32,829 bases of DNA from Firmicutes bacterium UBA5420 (GCA_002409455.1 DHNI01000008.1:739-33567); one strand, 5' to 3'; numbered from the stretch's first letter, positions 15,547 to 24,080 are shown. Notes: generated by a model from the letters alone, not told the origin. A program made the numbers and translations.

Positions 15547-16579
15547 CCTTACTATCCCCCTTATGCGATCGATGGAAGGGATTGATCATGCCAACGCGCA
15601 TCGAGCCATACATAAACAAAAGACCTAGGAATAAGGCCACAATCCAAGCTGCTCGAGTCATATGAGCAGTTAGGATAGCCATCGTTGCCGAACATCCTGT
15701 GATTAGATAGGCCACATAGACCACTTGACGCTGGGAAAATCCTAATTCCAAAAGTCTATGGTGAAAATGGGACTTATCTGCCTGATAAATGGGTACGCCC
15801 TTTTGCATACGGCGCACCACTGCACAGAGCAAATCGGTGACAGGAACGACTAAGATCAAAATTGGTACCGACATACCAATGGTGGCCGCTCCCTTGAGTG
15901 CCCCTTCTGTGGAGACAGCTGCGAGTAGAAAACCTAACAGCATCGCGCCCCCATCGCCTAGATACACCCGGGCCGGATTAAAATTATAGGGTAAAAATCC
16001 TAAGGAGACCCCCACCACAATGACGGCAAGCATGGCAGCGTCATAACGGCCCAAAAGGAGGGCTAGGGCTGCTAGGGCGACAGCACTGATCAGCGTAATA
16101 CCGGTCGTCAAGCCATCGATACCATCTATGAAGTTCATAATATTAACAAGGGTCAAAACCCAAAGCATCGTCAAGGGAATGGACAGTTTGCCTAAATAAA
16201 GCATCTCCCCAAAGGGGTTACTCATAAACTCAATACGCGGCCCCCATAAAACATAAACAAGAACTGCAAAAACCTGCCCGGCAAATTTGACGCCTGCAGA
16301 GAGCTCAAAGCGATCGTCAAGAACCCCAAGGATCAAAATCAAGGCCGCCGAGAGAAGGGTAACACCAAAATGGGGAATATCTCCCACCACCGAGGCAGCT
16401 AGTAGACCTCCGAATATTGCTACGCCACCGCCTGTGGGCATGGGGATCTTGTTAATCCTACGAGGATTGGGCACATCGACTAAACCCATTCTTAGAGCAA
16501 AGCGCTTGGCAAAGGGCGTTAGGCCTGCTGTAACTGTCAATGCAATTGCAAATACGACGAAGAACTGGGCAACGTTCAT
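15539..16579 (-). CDS. Polyprenyl-phosphate GlcNAc-1-phosphate transferase family (WecA/TagO)
   Basis: 346 aa from the ATG at 16579, with GGAGG seven bases upstream. A multi-spanning membrane protein of the MraY/WecA/TagO family. Motifs: RRINKIPMPTGGGVAIFGGL (about 35-54), LILGVLDDRFEL, NIMNFIDGIDGLTTG (catalytic Asp region, about 145-159), VYLGDGGAMLLGFLLA, and the HxHH-like KSHFHHRLLELGFS loop that separates WecA/TagO from MraY. It starts glycan chains on undecaprenyl phosphate. With wecB next door it probably serves O-antigen-like or teichoic-type polymers; the sequence does not say which. Confidence 0.9.
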   Translation of the reverse strand: MNVAQFFVVFAIALTVTAGLTPFAKRFALRMGLVDVPNPRRINKIPMPTGGGVAIFGGLLAASVVGDIPHFGVTLLSAALILILGVLDDRFELSAGVKFAGQVFAVLVYVLWGPRIEFMSNPFGEMLYLGKLSIPLTMLWVLTLVNIMNFIDGIDGLTTGITLISAVALAALALLLGRYDAAMLAVIVVGVSLGFLPYNFNPARVYLGDGGAMLLGFLLAAVSTEGALKGAATIGMSVPILILVVPVTDLLCAVVRRMQKGVPIYQADKSHFHHRLLELGFSQRQVVYVAYLITGCSATMAILTAHMTRAAWIVALFLGLLFMYGSMRVGMINPFHRSHKGDSKDV

Positions 16580-16581
16580 GG

Positions 16582-17037
16582 CTACTCCTCCCCACCGGTC
16601 CAAACTACCATTTTGATTCTCGCCTCATTCATCAAATCTAAAGCGAGCCCATCTGGATATTCACCTTGAAAAACCACTTTTTCTACCCCTGCGTTAATTA
16701 ACATTTTAGCACATAAAATGCAGGGTTGGTGCGTGCAATACAGAGTGGCGCCATCGGTTGATACGCCATGGAGGGCTGCTTGAATGATCGCATTTTGCTC
16801 TGCATGGGTTCCCCGGCACATTTCGTGCCTTTGACCTGAAGGAATCCCGAGCTTTTCTCGTAGACAGCCCACTTCCATGCAATGGGATATTCCCCTTGGG
16901 GCCCCATTATAACCAGTGGCAATAATATGCTTGTCGCGAACTAATACAGCTCCCACCTGTCTTCTAAGACAAGTGGAGCGGCTGCTCACTAGTTCGGCAA
17001 TTTCCATAAAGTACCTATCCCATGAGGGCCGGGCCAT
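16582..17037 (-). CDS. comEB: Deoxycytidylate (dCMP) deaminase / ComEB family
   Basis: 151 aa. The zinc/catalytic motifs are CRGTHAEQNAI (about 73-83) and HQPCILCAKMLINAGVEKVV (about 102-121). The N-terminal RRQVGAVLVRDKHIIATGYN is also typical. It deaminates dCMP to dUMP for dTTP synthesis. The upp-comEB-wecA-wecB order recurs in Firmicutes to my recollection. A GGTGATGTA leader precedes the ATG. Confidence 0.9.
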   Translation of the reverse strand: MARPSWDRYFMEIAELVSSRSTCLRRQVGAVLVRDKHIIATGYNGAPRGISHCMEVGCLREKLGIPSGQRHEMCRGTHAEQNAIIQAALHGVSTDGATLYCTHQPCILCAKMLINAGVEKVVFQGEYPDGLALDLMNEARIKMVVWTGGEE

Positions 17038-17045
17038 TACATCAC

Positions 17046-17675
17046 CTACTTTGTACCAAAGAGGCGATCACCGGCATCGCCCAGGCCTGGGATAATGTAG
17101 CCATGGGAGTTTAGTCTTTCGTCAATGGCTGCAGTAAAAATGTCCACATCGGGATGTTCTCTTTGCATCAATGCAATTCCTTCTGGCGCAGCCAACAAAC
17201 ACATAAGCTTAATGGCGCTTACGCCCCGTTTCTTTAGATAGGTAATAGCCGCAGCCGCCGAACCCCCTGTGGCCAACATAGGATCTAAAACAATGATCTG
17301 CCGTTCTTCCACATCAATGGGCAGCTTGCAGTAATATTCTACGGGCAAAAGGGTTTCTGGATCGCGGTAGAGACCAACATGGCCTACCTTGGCCGTTGGA
17401 ATCAATCTGAGCACGCCATTGACCATGCCAAGCCCGGCTCTCAAGATAGGGACGACCCCGATTTTTTTGCCGGCAATCACCCGACCAGTCATCTTACGCA
17501 TTGGAGTTTCCACTTCACAATCTTCTAAGGGTAGATCTCTTGTCACTTCGTAGGCCATCAACACGGAAACTTCTTCTACTAGATCCCGAAAATCCTTTGG
17601 CCCGGTTTCTTGATCCCGAATCATGGTCAATTTGTGTTGAACCAAGGGGTGGGAAACCACCTGTACCGTGCTCAA
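17046..17675 (-). CDS. upp: Uracil phosphoribosyltransferase
   Basis: 209 aa starting at TTG (17675), with GAGGAG eight bases upstream; the ATGs just before run into a stop. Motifs: HPLVQHKLTMIRDQETG, VVPILRAGLGMVNGVLRLIP (about 75-94), the PRPP loop IIVLDPMLATGGSAAAAI (about 128-145), and GLGDAGDRLFGTK at the C-terminus. It converts uracil and PRPP to UMP in the cytoplasm. It follows the ywlE-rpiB fusion by 27 nt; glyA, which sits here in B. subtilis, is absent. Confidence 0.96.
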   Translation of the reverse strand: MSTVQVVSHPLVQHKLTMIRDQETGPKDFRDLVEEVSVLMAYEVTRDLPLEDCEVETPMRKMTGRVIAGKKIGVVPILRAGLGMVNGVLRLIPTAKVGHVGLYRDPETLLPVEYYCKLPIDVEERQIIVLDPMLATGGSAAAAITYLKKRGVSAIKLMCLLAAPEGIALMQREHPDVDIFTAAIDERLNSHGYIIPGLGDAGDRLFGTK

Positions 17676-17702
17676 TTCATCATCTCCTCGTTTACTTTGA
17701 TG

Positions 17703-18632
17703 CTAGAACTTTTCGATTTTATCCACACGCGTACTGTGTCGTCCACCAGAAAAGCTCTCTTCAACATATACATCTACAATGTCAAGCATAAGACCAAGGC
17801 CCGTCACTCTGGCACCAAGGCACAGAACATTGCTGTCGTTATGTGATCTGGCCATACGTGCAGAGTAGCTATCGCCGCAAAGGGCTGCTCTAATGCCTGG
17901 TACTTTGTTGGCCGCCATGGACATACCAATCCCTGTGCCACAAATCAATATCCCCAACCTAAACTTTCCTTCTGCCACCGATTTCGACACTTCGTGGGCA
18001 ATGTCTGGATAATCACAGGATTCCTCCGAATCGGTTCCAAAATCTTCCACATCATAACCCTGTTCTTTGAGATGTTCTATTACGGCCTGCTTGGCCATGA
18101 AACCTCCATGGTCAGCACCGATTGCAATTCTCACGTTGCCGCCTCCTTCGCGTAAATACTCTACAATTGCTTGCACTGCCAAATTAATTTCGTCCCGGGA
18201 TTGGCGATAAACGTCTAAGGATTGTCCAAAGGGATCGCTTATCCCATAATCTTTCTCTATGGACTCCGCCGGATCCTTCCCTCGTTCCATTCTTTCTGCG
18301 AACTCCTTGAGCAGAAATATTCTTCCAGTCAACGCAGGTGCCATGGCCACTAACTGCTCCTTGTGGCTCGCAGTCATGGATAAAATGAGATCATACTGTT
18401 CTAGGAGATGAAGATGCACTCTTCTAGAGCGGTGCTCCGTCGCCTCAATTCCTACTTCCCTTAACGCCTCCACGGCATGTTCATTAGCTGTATCGCCTGG
18501 AAAGGCCCCGAGCCCTGCCGACGCCACGTCCACATGGAGCTGAGCCCTTGCAGCATGGTGGCGCAAGAGATGTTCTGCCATAAAACTCCGGCAGGTATTG
18601 CCCGTACAGATCAACAAAACAGATTTGGTCAT
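17703..18632 (-). CDS. YwlE-type protein arginine phosphatase fused to ribose-5-phosphate isomerase B
   Basis: 309 aa in one frame. Residues 1 to about 160 are a low-molecular-weight phosphatase: P-loop VLLICTGNTCRSFMAEHLL (7-25) and the acid loop SDPFGQSLDVYRQSRDEI. The Thr in CTGNT is the YwlE residue linked to phospho-arginine specificity; the usual Pro after CRS is Phe here. Residues 167-309 are RpiB: RIAIGADHGGFMAKQAV, LGILICGTGIGMSMAANKV, AARMARSHNDSN-like region and LCLGARVTGLGLMLDIVDVY. In B. subtilis ywlE and ywlF (rpiB) are adjacent separate genes. The joint contains AGGAGG and, 7 nt on, an in-frame GTG (18134), so separate RpiB may also be made. Confidence 0.9.
   Translation of the reverse strand: MTKSVLLICTGNTCRSFMAEHLLRHHAARAQLHVDVASAGLGAFPGDTANEHAVEALREVGIEATEHRSRRVHLHLLEQYDLILSMTASHKEQLVAMAPALTGRIFLLKEFAERMERGKDPAESIEKDYGISDPFGQSLDVYRQSRDEINLAVQAIVEYLREGGGNVRIAIGADHGGFMAKQAVIEHLKEQGYDVEDFGTDSEESCDYPDIAHEVSKSVAEGKFRLGILICGTGIGMSMAANKVPGIRAALCGDSYSARMARSHNDSNVLCLGARVTGLGLMLDIVDVYVEESFSGGRHSTRVDKIEKF
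18132..18147 (-). promoter_or_regulatory. Internal ribosome site and GTG start for RpiB alone
   Basis: AGGAGG (18147-18142), 7 nt, then GTG (18134-18132), in frame and exactly at the start of the RpiB domain (VRIAIGADHGG). It could yield a 143-aa RpiB, the normal length of the separate enzyme. Confidence 0.55.
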
Positions 18633-18648
18633 AGCTCCTCCCTCTACC

Positions 18649-19662
18649 TTAGGTTTTTATCTCACAATGATTAGCCGCTTTACGCAGACGATTCATGATG
18701 GCAAGCCCCAGATTGTCTTCTGAAACGCCCTCAATGAACAATATCCTAAGTTTGAGCACGTCTGCTTCTCGAAGCAAGTGATAAAGATTATGGGCCAGGG
18801 CATCTAAATCGCCAGTTGGACCCATGGGTAAAACCGTGAGAGCTGGATAAAGGTGAGCCCTTTCATCCCAGGTCATAACTCCCACACCTTCACCCCTTTG
18901 GATATAGGGTTCGCTTAGTTCTAGGATTTTTGCCCTTGAACCGCCCCCGGTGATAAGAAAAACCTTGGCTTCCGGCGCGTAATGCCGATATTTCATCCCC
19001 GGCGAGCGAGGGACCTCTTGTTCTTCTCCTTGGGGCTCACCATAGTACACAGGAACAAGCAAGCGTAAATCCTCGAGTGTAATACCCCCTGGCCGCAGCA
19101 GGCGAAAAGGCCATGTGGTGCAGTCAAGCACGGTAGACTCTACACCCCACCCAGTCTCTCCCCCATCTAAGATGGCGGGGATCTTGCCCTTAAGATCAGC
19201 ATAGACATGCTCAGCCCTTGTTGGGCTGGGACGTCCCGACAAATTCGCACTAGGGGCAGCTAGCGGAAATTCAGTGTGCTGCAAAAGTGCAAGAGCTATC
19301 GGGTGATCGGGAACCCGAATTGCCACGGTATCAAGACCCGCTGTAACAACAGTGGGGATTTGCTCGGTCTTTTTTAGAACTAAGGTCAAAGGGCCTGGCC
19401 AAAACCGATTCATAAGTAAACGGGCCTGAGGTGGAATCTCACGAGCAAAGGCCTCTACCTGATGCTTCTCACCAATATGGACAATTAAGGGATTATCCTG
19501 CGGTCTACCCTTTGCTTTAAAAATGGCCTCCACGGCCCGTAGATCAAGAGCATTAGCACCGAGGCCGTACACTGTTTCTGTGGGGAAAGCGACAACCCCA
19601 CCCTCGGCCAAAAGGCGTGCTGCTTCGTTAATTTCATCGGGGGTCAAAATGCGAGTCATCAT
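18649..19662 (-). CDS. sua5: L-threonylcarbamoyladenylate synthase (Sua5/YwlC)
   Basis: About 337 aa from the ATG at 19662, overlapping the prmC stop (ATGA). The catalytic domain has GGVVAFPTETVYGLGANALD (about 21-40), KGRPQDNPLIVHI, FWPGPLTLVL, PLAAPSANLSGRPSPT and STVLDCT. After a linker, SPGMKYRHYAPEAKVFLI marks the C-terminal Sua5 domain, so it is the long Sua5 type, not the short YrdC. It makes threonylcarbamoyl-AMP for the t6A37 tRNA modification. Confidence 0.95.
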   Translation of the reverse strand: MMTRILTPDEINEAARLLAEGGVVAFPTETVYGLGANALDLRAVEAIFKAKGRPQDNPLIVHIGEKHQVEAFAREIPPQARLLMNRFWPGPLTLVLKKTEQIPTVVTAGLDTVAIRVPDHPIALALLQHTEFPLAAPSANLSGRPSPTRAEHVYADLKGKIPAILDGGETGWGVESTVLDCTTWPFRLLRPGGITLEDLRLLVPVYYGEPQGEEQEVPRSPGMKYRHYAPEAKVFLITGGGSRAKILELSEPYIQRGEGVGVMTWDERAHLYPALTVLPMGPTGDLDALAHNLYHLLREADVLKLRILFIEGVSEDNLGLAIMNRLRKAANHCEIKT

Positions 19663-20513
19663 TGCGCCCACTGAAATACCACCACCCGGTCTTGACCTGC
19701 ATAATCCTTCATCGTTTCCAACCAGGTGAATCCCGCTTCTTCACCAAGGGCGCGCACCTTGGCGCCTTGATCCCACCCGATTTCTAGCACGACAAAACCA
19801 GGTTGCTCCAAAAACGAAGCGGCCTGGTTTACGATCCGGCGATAAAATGCGAGTCCATCAGGGCCTCCGTCTAGGGCTAAGGCTGGCTCGACCCCGATTT
19901 CTGGAGACGCCTGCTGCAGTTCTTCGCTCTTAATATAGGGAGGATTGGAGCATATGACAGCATATGTGCCAGTCACTTTCCCAAAGAGATCACTGCAGAG
20001 AAAATCCACTTGATTATCTACCTCAAGACGCTTGGCATTAGCCTCTGCCACCTGCAAAGCGCTAGGAGAAATATCGACTGCAGTAATCTGGAAGTATGGA
20101 TCTTGACAGGCTAGGGCTAAGGCAATGGCACCGCTTCCGGTGCCTAAATCCAAAACCTTCGTAAGCTGATTGGGCTCCACGAGTTCTACAATCTTGTCCA
20201 CCACAAACTCCGTTTCGGGCCTGGGAATCAACACATGCTCATTTACTTGGATGCGCAAGGCGTAAAACTCCCGCTCCCCAGTGAGATACGCCACAGGAAT
20301 GCGCTGACCCCTGCGCCCGATAAATTGGCGATACTGTTCCACTTCTTTATCATTGAGGGGCTTATCAAAATTCAAATACAGGTCTAGGCGATCAAGTCCT
20401 AAGACATGCCCAAGCAAGAGCTCGGCATCAAGGCGCGCCGAACTACATCCTTTGCCTTCCAAGTAGCCTGCACTTAAATTGATTAACTCTCCAATCGTGT
20501 GTTGCTTAGTCAT
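19659..20513 (-). CDS. prmC: Release factor glutamine methyltransferase
   Basis: 284 aa from the ATG at 20513; a TTG at 20525 nearer to the AAAGGAG site is an alternative that adds four residues. The SAM-binding motif is KVLDLGTGSGAIALALACQD (about 113-132) and the catalytic motif is CSNPPYIKSEEL (about 182-193). It methylates the Gln of the GGQ motif in release factors; its likely substrate PrfA is encoded just upstream with overlapping ends. Confidence 0.95.
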   Translation of the reverse strand: MTKQHTIGELINLSAGYLEGKGCSSARLDAELLLGHVLGLDRLDLYLNFDKPLNDKEVEQYRQFIGRRGQRIPVAYLTGEREFYALRIQVNEHVLIPRPETEFVVDKIVELVEPNQLTKVLDLGTGSGAIALALACQDPYFQITAVDISPSALQVAEANAKRLEVDNQVDFLCSDLFGKVTGTYAVICSNPPYIKSEELQQASPEIGVEPALALDGGPDGLAFYRRIVNQAASFLEQPGFVVLEIGWDQGAKVRALGEEAGFTWLETMKDYAGQDRVVVFQWAQ

Positions 20514-21588
20514 GGTGAACGTCAACAGTCTCCTTTAGCCTCTCTACTTCATCAGCGGTAATTAAAGCATCAATGATTTCATCTAGATCGCCGTCCACAA
20601 CCAAATCCAACTTATATAACGTTAGGTTAATGCGATGATCGGTAACCCGTCCTTGAGGGAAATTATAGGTGCGAATCCGTTCACTACGCTCTCCCGTGCC
20701 CACTTGGCTGCGGCGCGCAGCTGCTTGTTCTTGTTCGGCTTCCTCTTGAAGCTGGTCATAGAGCCTCGCCCTTAGGATCTTAAGCGCTTTCTCTTTATTC
20801 TTGAGCTGAGACTTTTCGTCCTGGCAAGCCACAACAAGCCCAGTGGGAAGGTGCGTAACCCGCACCGCGGAGTCGGTCGTGTTTACACTCTGGCCACCAG
20901 GGCCAGATGACCTGTACACATCGAACTTTAAATCATTGGCTTCGATATGCAGCTCCACTTCTTCGGCTTCAGGGAGAACGGCCACTGTTGCGGTGGAAGT
21001 ATGAATGCGCCCCCCCGCCTCTGTGGTAGGAATTCTCTGTACCCTATGAACCCCGCTTTCAAACTTGAGGCGAGAGTAGGCTCCTTTACCTTCAATCACA
21101 AAGATGATCTCTTTAAAGCCCCCCAACTCGGTGGCGTTGCTACTTAAAATATCCACCTTCCAACGCTCAACCTCCGCGTAGCGTGAGTACATCCTGAAAA
21201 GGGTGCCCGCAAAAAGGGCTGCCTCTTCACCACCCGTGCCTGCCCTAATTTCCACAATGACGTTTTTATCATCATTGGGATCTTTGGGAAGCAAGAGGAC
21301 TTGCAGTTCACTTTCGAGCCTCTCCTTGTCTTTGGATAGGGTGGCAATTTCTTCATCTAATAGAGCAGCAAAGTCTGCTTCCTGCGGTGCTTCTGCCATC
21401 ATCTCCGCGTCGTCCAAATCCGCAAGCACTTGACGATACTCCCGATATTTCCCGACAATTTCTCCTAAATCAGAGTGGGCTTTGGCCAGTTTATTGTACG
21501 TCTGAGGATCACTTAAAACCTCTGGATCACTCATTTCGCGGTTTAACTCCTCATACTTCTGTTCTAACGACTGCAATTTTTCTAACAT
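20506..21588 (-). CDS. prfA: Peptide chain release factor 1
   Basis: 360 aa, standard length. The GGQ motif lies in YRSSGPGGQSVNTTDSAVRV (about 226-245), with the typical EIRAGTGGEEAALFAG (about 112-127) and a C-terminal RIRTYNFPQGRVTDHRINLT. It ends translation at UAA/UAG. It lies 25 nt after yqhQ and overlaps prmC. Confidence 0.97.
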   Translation of the reverse strand: MLEKLQSLEQKYEELNREMSDPEVLSDPQTYNKLAKAHSDLGEIVGKYREYRQVLADLDDAEMMAEAPQEADFAALLDEEIATLSKDKERLESELQVLLLPKDPNDDKNVIVEIRAGTGGEEAALFAGTLFRMYSRYAEVERWKVDILSSNATELGGFKEIIFVIEGKGAYSRLKFESGVHRVQRIPTTEAGGRIHTSTATVAVLPEAEEVELHIEANDLKFDVYRSSGPGGQSVNTTDSAVRVTHLPTGLVVACQDEKSQLKNKEKALKILRARLYDQLQEEAEQEQAAARRSQVGTGERSERIRTYNFPQGRVTDHRINLTLYKLDLVVDGDLDEIIDALITADEVERLKETVDVHHD

Positions 21589-21613
21589 CTAGCGGTTGCC
21601 TCCTGGCTGCCTC

Positions 21614-22531
21614 CTAGGCACTGGGATCGGATGCTGGAAAGGCGACCACTTTTTTCGCTTCTGGATGAATGGCGTCCTTATCCAACACTGTTTCAAGGGC
21701 TTTAATGGCCACTTCGATCATCTGCTGATCGGGTTCTGTTGTTGTAAGATTTTGTAGCAACATACCTGGTTTGGCCGCCCATTTAAATATGGGATGGCAA
21801 TCCTTCTGCCCTGCCTTGCGAATTAACTCATAGGAAAGCCCTGCCACAATGGGCATAATGGCCAGATGAATCAAAATCCGCTGAAGAAAGGGGGGCCGCC
21901 CAAAAAACGAAAATACAAAGACACTGGTAAACAAAACAATCAGCAAGAAGTTCGTGCCGCAGCGGGCATGTACGCGGCTATGTTTAGCCACGTTGTCTGC
22001 GGTGAGTTCCTCACCTGCTTCATAGCAATTGATCGTCTTGTGCTCGGCACCATGGTAGGCGAATACTCGTTTAATGTCGTCCATCCAAGAGATGGCTACG
22101 ATATAGATAACGAAAATGGATACCTTGATCACGCCTTCCACCAAGTTAACGACAATATTGGATGTGATGTGGCTTTGCACAAAACGAAGTAAAAATGCCG
22201 GCAAAACAATGAAGAGAGCGACAGTTAAAACTAGGGCAAATCCCATGGTCAAAACCAATTCTTTCGTTGTCAACTGCTCCTCTTCTTCCCCAAATTGACT
22301 GGCCGAATAGTTAAGACTTCTCAGCCCCATAATCATACTTTCCACTAGGGCCACAGCCCCCCGCAATATGGGTTTCTTCAGGATAGGAAAGCGGTCGGAC
22401 CAAGGTTTCAAATCTTCCTGCAAAACAGTGATGGATTGGTCTGTTTTCCGTACAGCAACGGCGGAATGATACTGTCCACGCATCATAACCCCTTCGATGA
22501 CGGCTTGACCTCCATAATTAAACTTGCCCAT
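21614..22531 (-). CDS. yqhQ: YqhQ family membrane protein (DUF1385)
   Basis: 305 aa. The N-terminal YGGQAVIEGVMMRGQYHSAV (about 5-24) is diagnostic for DUF1385. Four or so transmembrane segments lie between about 90 and 235, and RVFAYHGAEHKTINCYEAGE (about 159-178) and HARCGTNFLLIVLFTSVFVF (about 187-206) are conserved. B. subtilis YqhQ has no settled biochemical role. Its start overlaps the end of the RCK_C membrane protein by 14 nt. A DUF1385 gene before prfA-prmC is a recurring clostridial arrangement. Confidence 0.9.
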   Translation of the reverse strand: MGKFNYGGQAVIEGVMMRGQYHSAVAVRKTDQSITVLQEDLKPWSDRFPILKKPILRGAVALVESMIMGLRSLNYSASQFGEEEEQLTTKELVLTMGFALVLTVALFIVLPAFLLRFVQSHITSNIVVNLVEGVIKVSIFVIYIVAISWMDDIKRVFAYHGAEHKTINCYEAGEELTADNVAKHSRVHARCGTNFLLIVLFTSVFVFSFFGRPPFLQRILIHLAIMPIVAGLSYELIRKAGQKDCHPIFKWAAKPGMLLQNLTTTEPDQQMIEVAIKALETVLDKDAIHPEAKKVVAFPASDPSA

Positions 22532-23411
22532 CTAACACGCGTCCTTTCATTAAGGAAATTAGGTTCTGAACTTGATGGCCTGGTACAACGACGACCAACT
22601 GATCAAGGGGTAAAAGCACATCAGCCCCCTTGGGAGATGTGATCTCTTCTTGCGAACGAATAATAGAGAGCACCTGTACGCCCAAATCTTTGCCTAAACC
22701 GACCTCAGCCAAGCTATGATAGGCTAAAGCCGATTCTTCACTAAGTTCAATCTGCAAGAGAACCTTATCATCGTCTAAATGCATAACATCCCTGAAGGAT
22801 CGCATCCAGAGCGGCTGCGCATAGGCACTACTTTTTAGCGAACGATAGCCCCGTGGCAAAAAAAGCCGAGTGATACTGCCAATGATAATGCCCGCCAGCC
22901 AACCGATGAGCAAGGCCAGAAACGTACTATAAATCAAAGTTCCCGCAGGGCCGGCTAAGTCCTGCACCCAATATTCAGTAAAATATTCTAAGCGCACAAT
23001 GCGATCAAACATGTCTACAGCAGCAATCATGCCCACATAACTAGAGATATTCCCCTTAATACTGGCAGAAAGACTGTAAGAAAGACCTATAACAAAGACT
23101 GCAGCCACCAAGACTGGCACTCCTACCTTGGTTAGGCTGCCAAAGAGTATACCTAGCGCCAACCCTCCGCCAAGACTTAATGCTGTGCCACTAATGCGGG
23201 GTAGTAAGAGCAATAGCAGATCGCGCAAATGGCGAAAACGAATAGAAAACTTGGGCATGGCCACGATCATATCAAAGGCCAAAAAGCCTACAAAAATGGA
23301 TACAAAGGATGAAGTAAGACCTGGTATCTCGCGAACTAAGTAGTAGGCTACTCCTACCACAATAGACCGCATAACCATGATAAAGAAAACGACTGCCGGT
23401 TTACGTGCCAT
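22518..23411 (-). CDS. Uncharacterised multi-pass membrane protein with C-terminal RCK_C (TrkA-C) domain
   Basis: 297 aa from the ATG at 23411 (MARKPAVVFFIMVMRSIVVG), overlapping the tdk stop by 11 nt; an upstream start would add an unconserved tail. About five hydrophobic segments lie in residues 7-200 (for example SIVVGVAYYLVR, SFVSIFVGFLAFDMIVAM, LGGGLALGILFGSL, IYSTFLALLIGWLAGIIIGS). From about residue 215 the pattern KVLLQIELSEESALAYHSLA, VGLGKDLGVQVLSIIR and DQLVVVVPGHQVQNLISLM is that of an RCK_C domain, which in Firmicute K+ channels and transporters can bind c-di-AMP. No known channel or antiporter filter is recognised in the membrane part. Function unknown. Confidence 0.7.
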   Translation of the reverse strand: MARKPAVVFFIMVMRSIVVGVAYYLVREIPGLTSSFVSIFVGFLAFDMIVAMPKFSIRFRHLRDLLLLLLPRISGTALSLGGGLALGILFGSLTKVGVPVLVAAVFVIGLSYSLSASIKGNISSYVGMIAAVDMFDRIVRLEYFTEYWVQDLAGPAGTLIYSTFLALLIGWLAGIIIGSITRLFLPRGYRSLKSSAYAQPLWMRSFRDVMHLDDDKVLLQIELSEESALAYHSLAEVGLGKDLGVQVLSIIRSQEEITSPKGADVLLPLDQLVVVVPGHQVQNLISLMKGRVLDGQV

Positions 23412-24012
23412 AGTTCTGCACTCCCAATTGCAGTTCCGGTGACCCTGGGACCTGGTGACAACGGCTACAGCGGGCCTCGTAGTTTTCGGTTGCTCCAATT
23501 AAGATAATGGGTTCGTCATACTTGGCCGGTTTACCGTCAATCAAACGCTGAGTACGGCTGGCAGGCCGCCCACACACTACGCAAATGGCGTTGAGCTTTG
23601 TAACCTGTTCTGCTAAAGCCATTAAAATGGGCACCGAGCCAAAGGGCTCACCACGAAAGTCTTGATCTAGCCCTGCTGCAATCACGCGTTTTCCTGCCTT
23701 AACCAGCTGTTGGCAAACTGGAATAATATCCGGGCTAAAAAACTGAACCTCGTCAATGGCTACAACATCAATCTGATCATCTATCTGATTGAGAATATCC
23801 TCGGCTTCCCGAACGGGTACGCAATCAATATGCAAACCATTATGGGCTGCAACTTTCTCCATCCCATAACGATAGTCCAAGGCTGGCTTAAATACTATCA
23901 CATTCTGTTTAGCAATGGCGGCCCGTTTTACCCTGCGGATTAACTCCTCCGATTTCCCCGAGAACATAGAACCCACAATTACTTCGAGCCAAGATGCTTC
24001 GCGTATTGGCAT
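23401..24012 (-). CDS. tdk: Thymidine kinase
   Basis: 203 aa. Walker A is VGSMFSGKSEELIRRVKRA (about 13-31) and the Walker B/substrate motif is VVAIDEVQFFSPDI (about 82-95). The structural zinc site is formed by CVVCG (about 145-149) and CSRCH (about 183-187). It phosphorylates thymidine. GAGGTGAAATC precedes the ATG. In B. subtilis rpmE follows tdk; here the RCK_C membrane protein takes that place. Confidence 0.95.
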   Translation of the reverse strand: MPIREASWLEVIVGSMFSGKSEELIRRVKRAAIAKQNVIVFKPALDYRYGMEKVAAHNGLHIDCVPVREAEDILNQIDDQIDVVAIDEVQFFSPDIIPVCQQLVKAGKRVIAAGLDQDFRGEPFGSVPILMALAEQVTKLNAICVVCGRPASRTQRLIDGKPAKYDEPIILIGATENYEARCSRCHQVPGSPELQLGVQNYGT

Positions 24013-24032
24013 GATTTCACCTCTGTCACGTA

Positions 24033-24061
24033 ATAACAGTTTAAGTTTCTCTAAAGTGTAA
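24033..24061 (-). promoter_or_regulatory. Possible sigma-A promoter of tdk and the long gene run
   Basis: On the minus strand TTACAC (24061-24056), 17 nt, TGTTAT (24038-24033), four of six matches in each box, about 20 nt upstream of the tdk start. A weak prediction, but it is the only good candidate in the 68-nt hflX-tdk gap. Confidence 0.3.
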
Positions 24062-24080
24062 GGGAAATCCTGCCTTTATT

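Noticed and set aside
17703..18632. ywlE-rpiB fusion considered as an assembly artefact
   Set aside because: The joint reads in frame through a natural-looking linker with both domains complete. An artefact cannot be fully excluded without reads, but nothing in the sequence suggests it.
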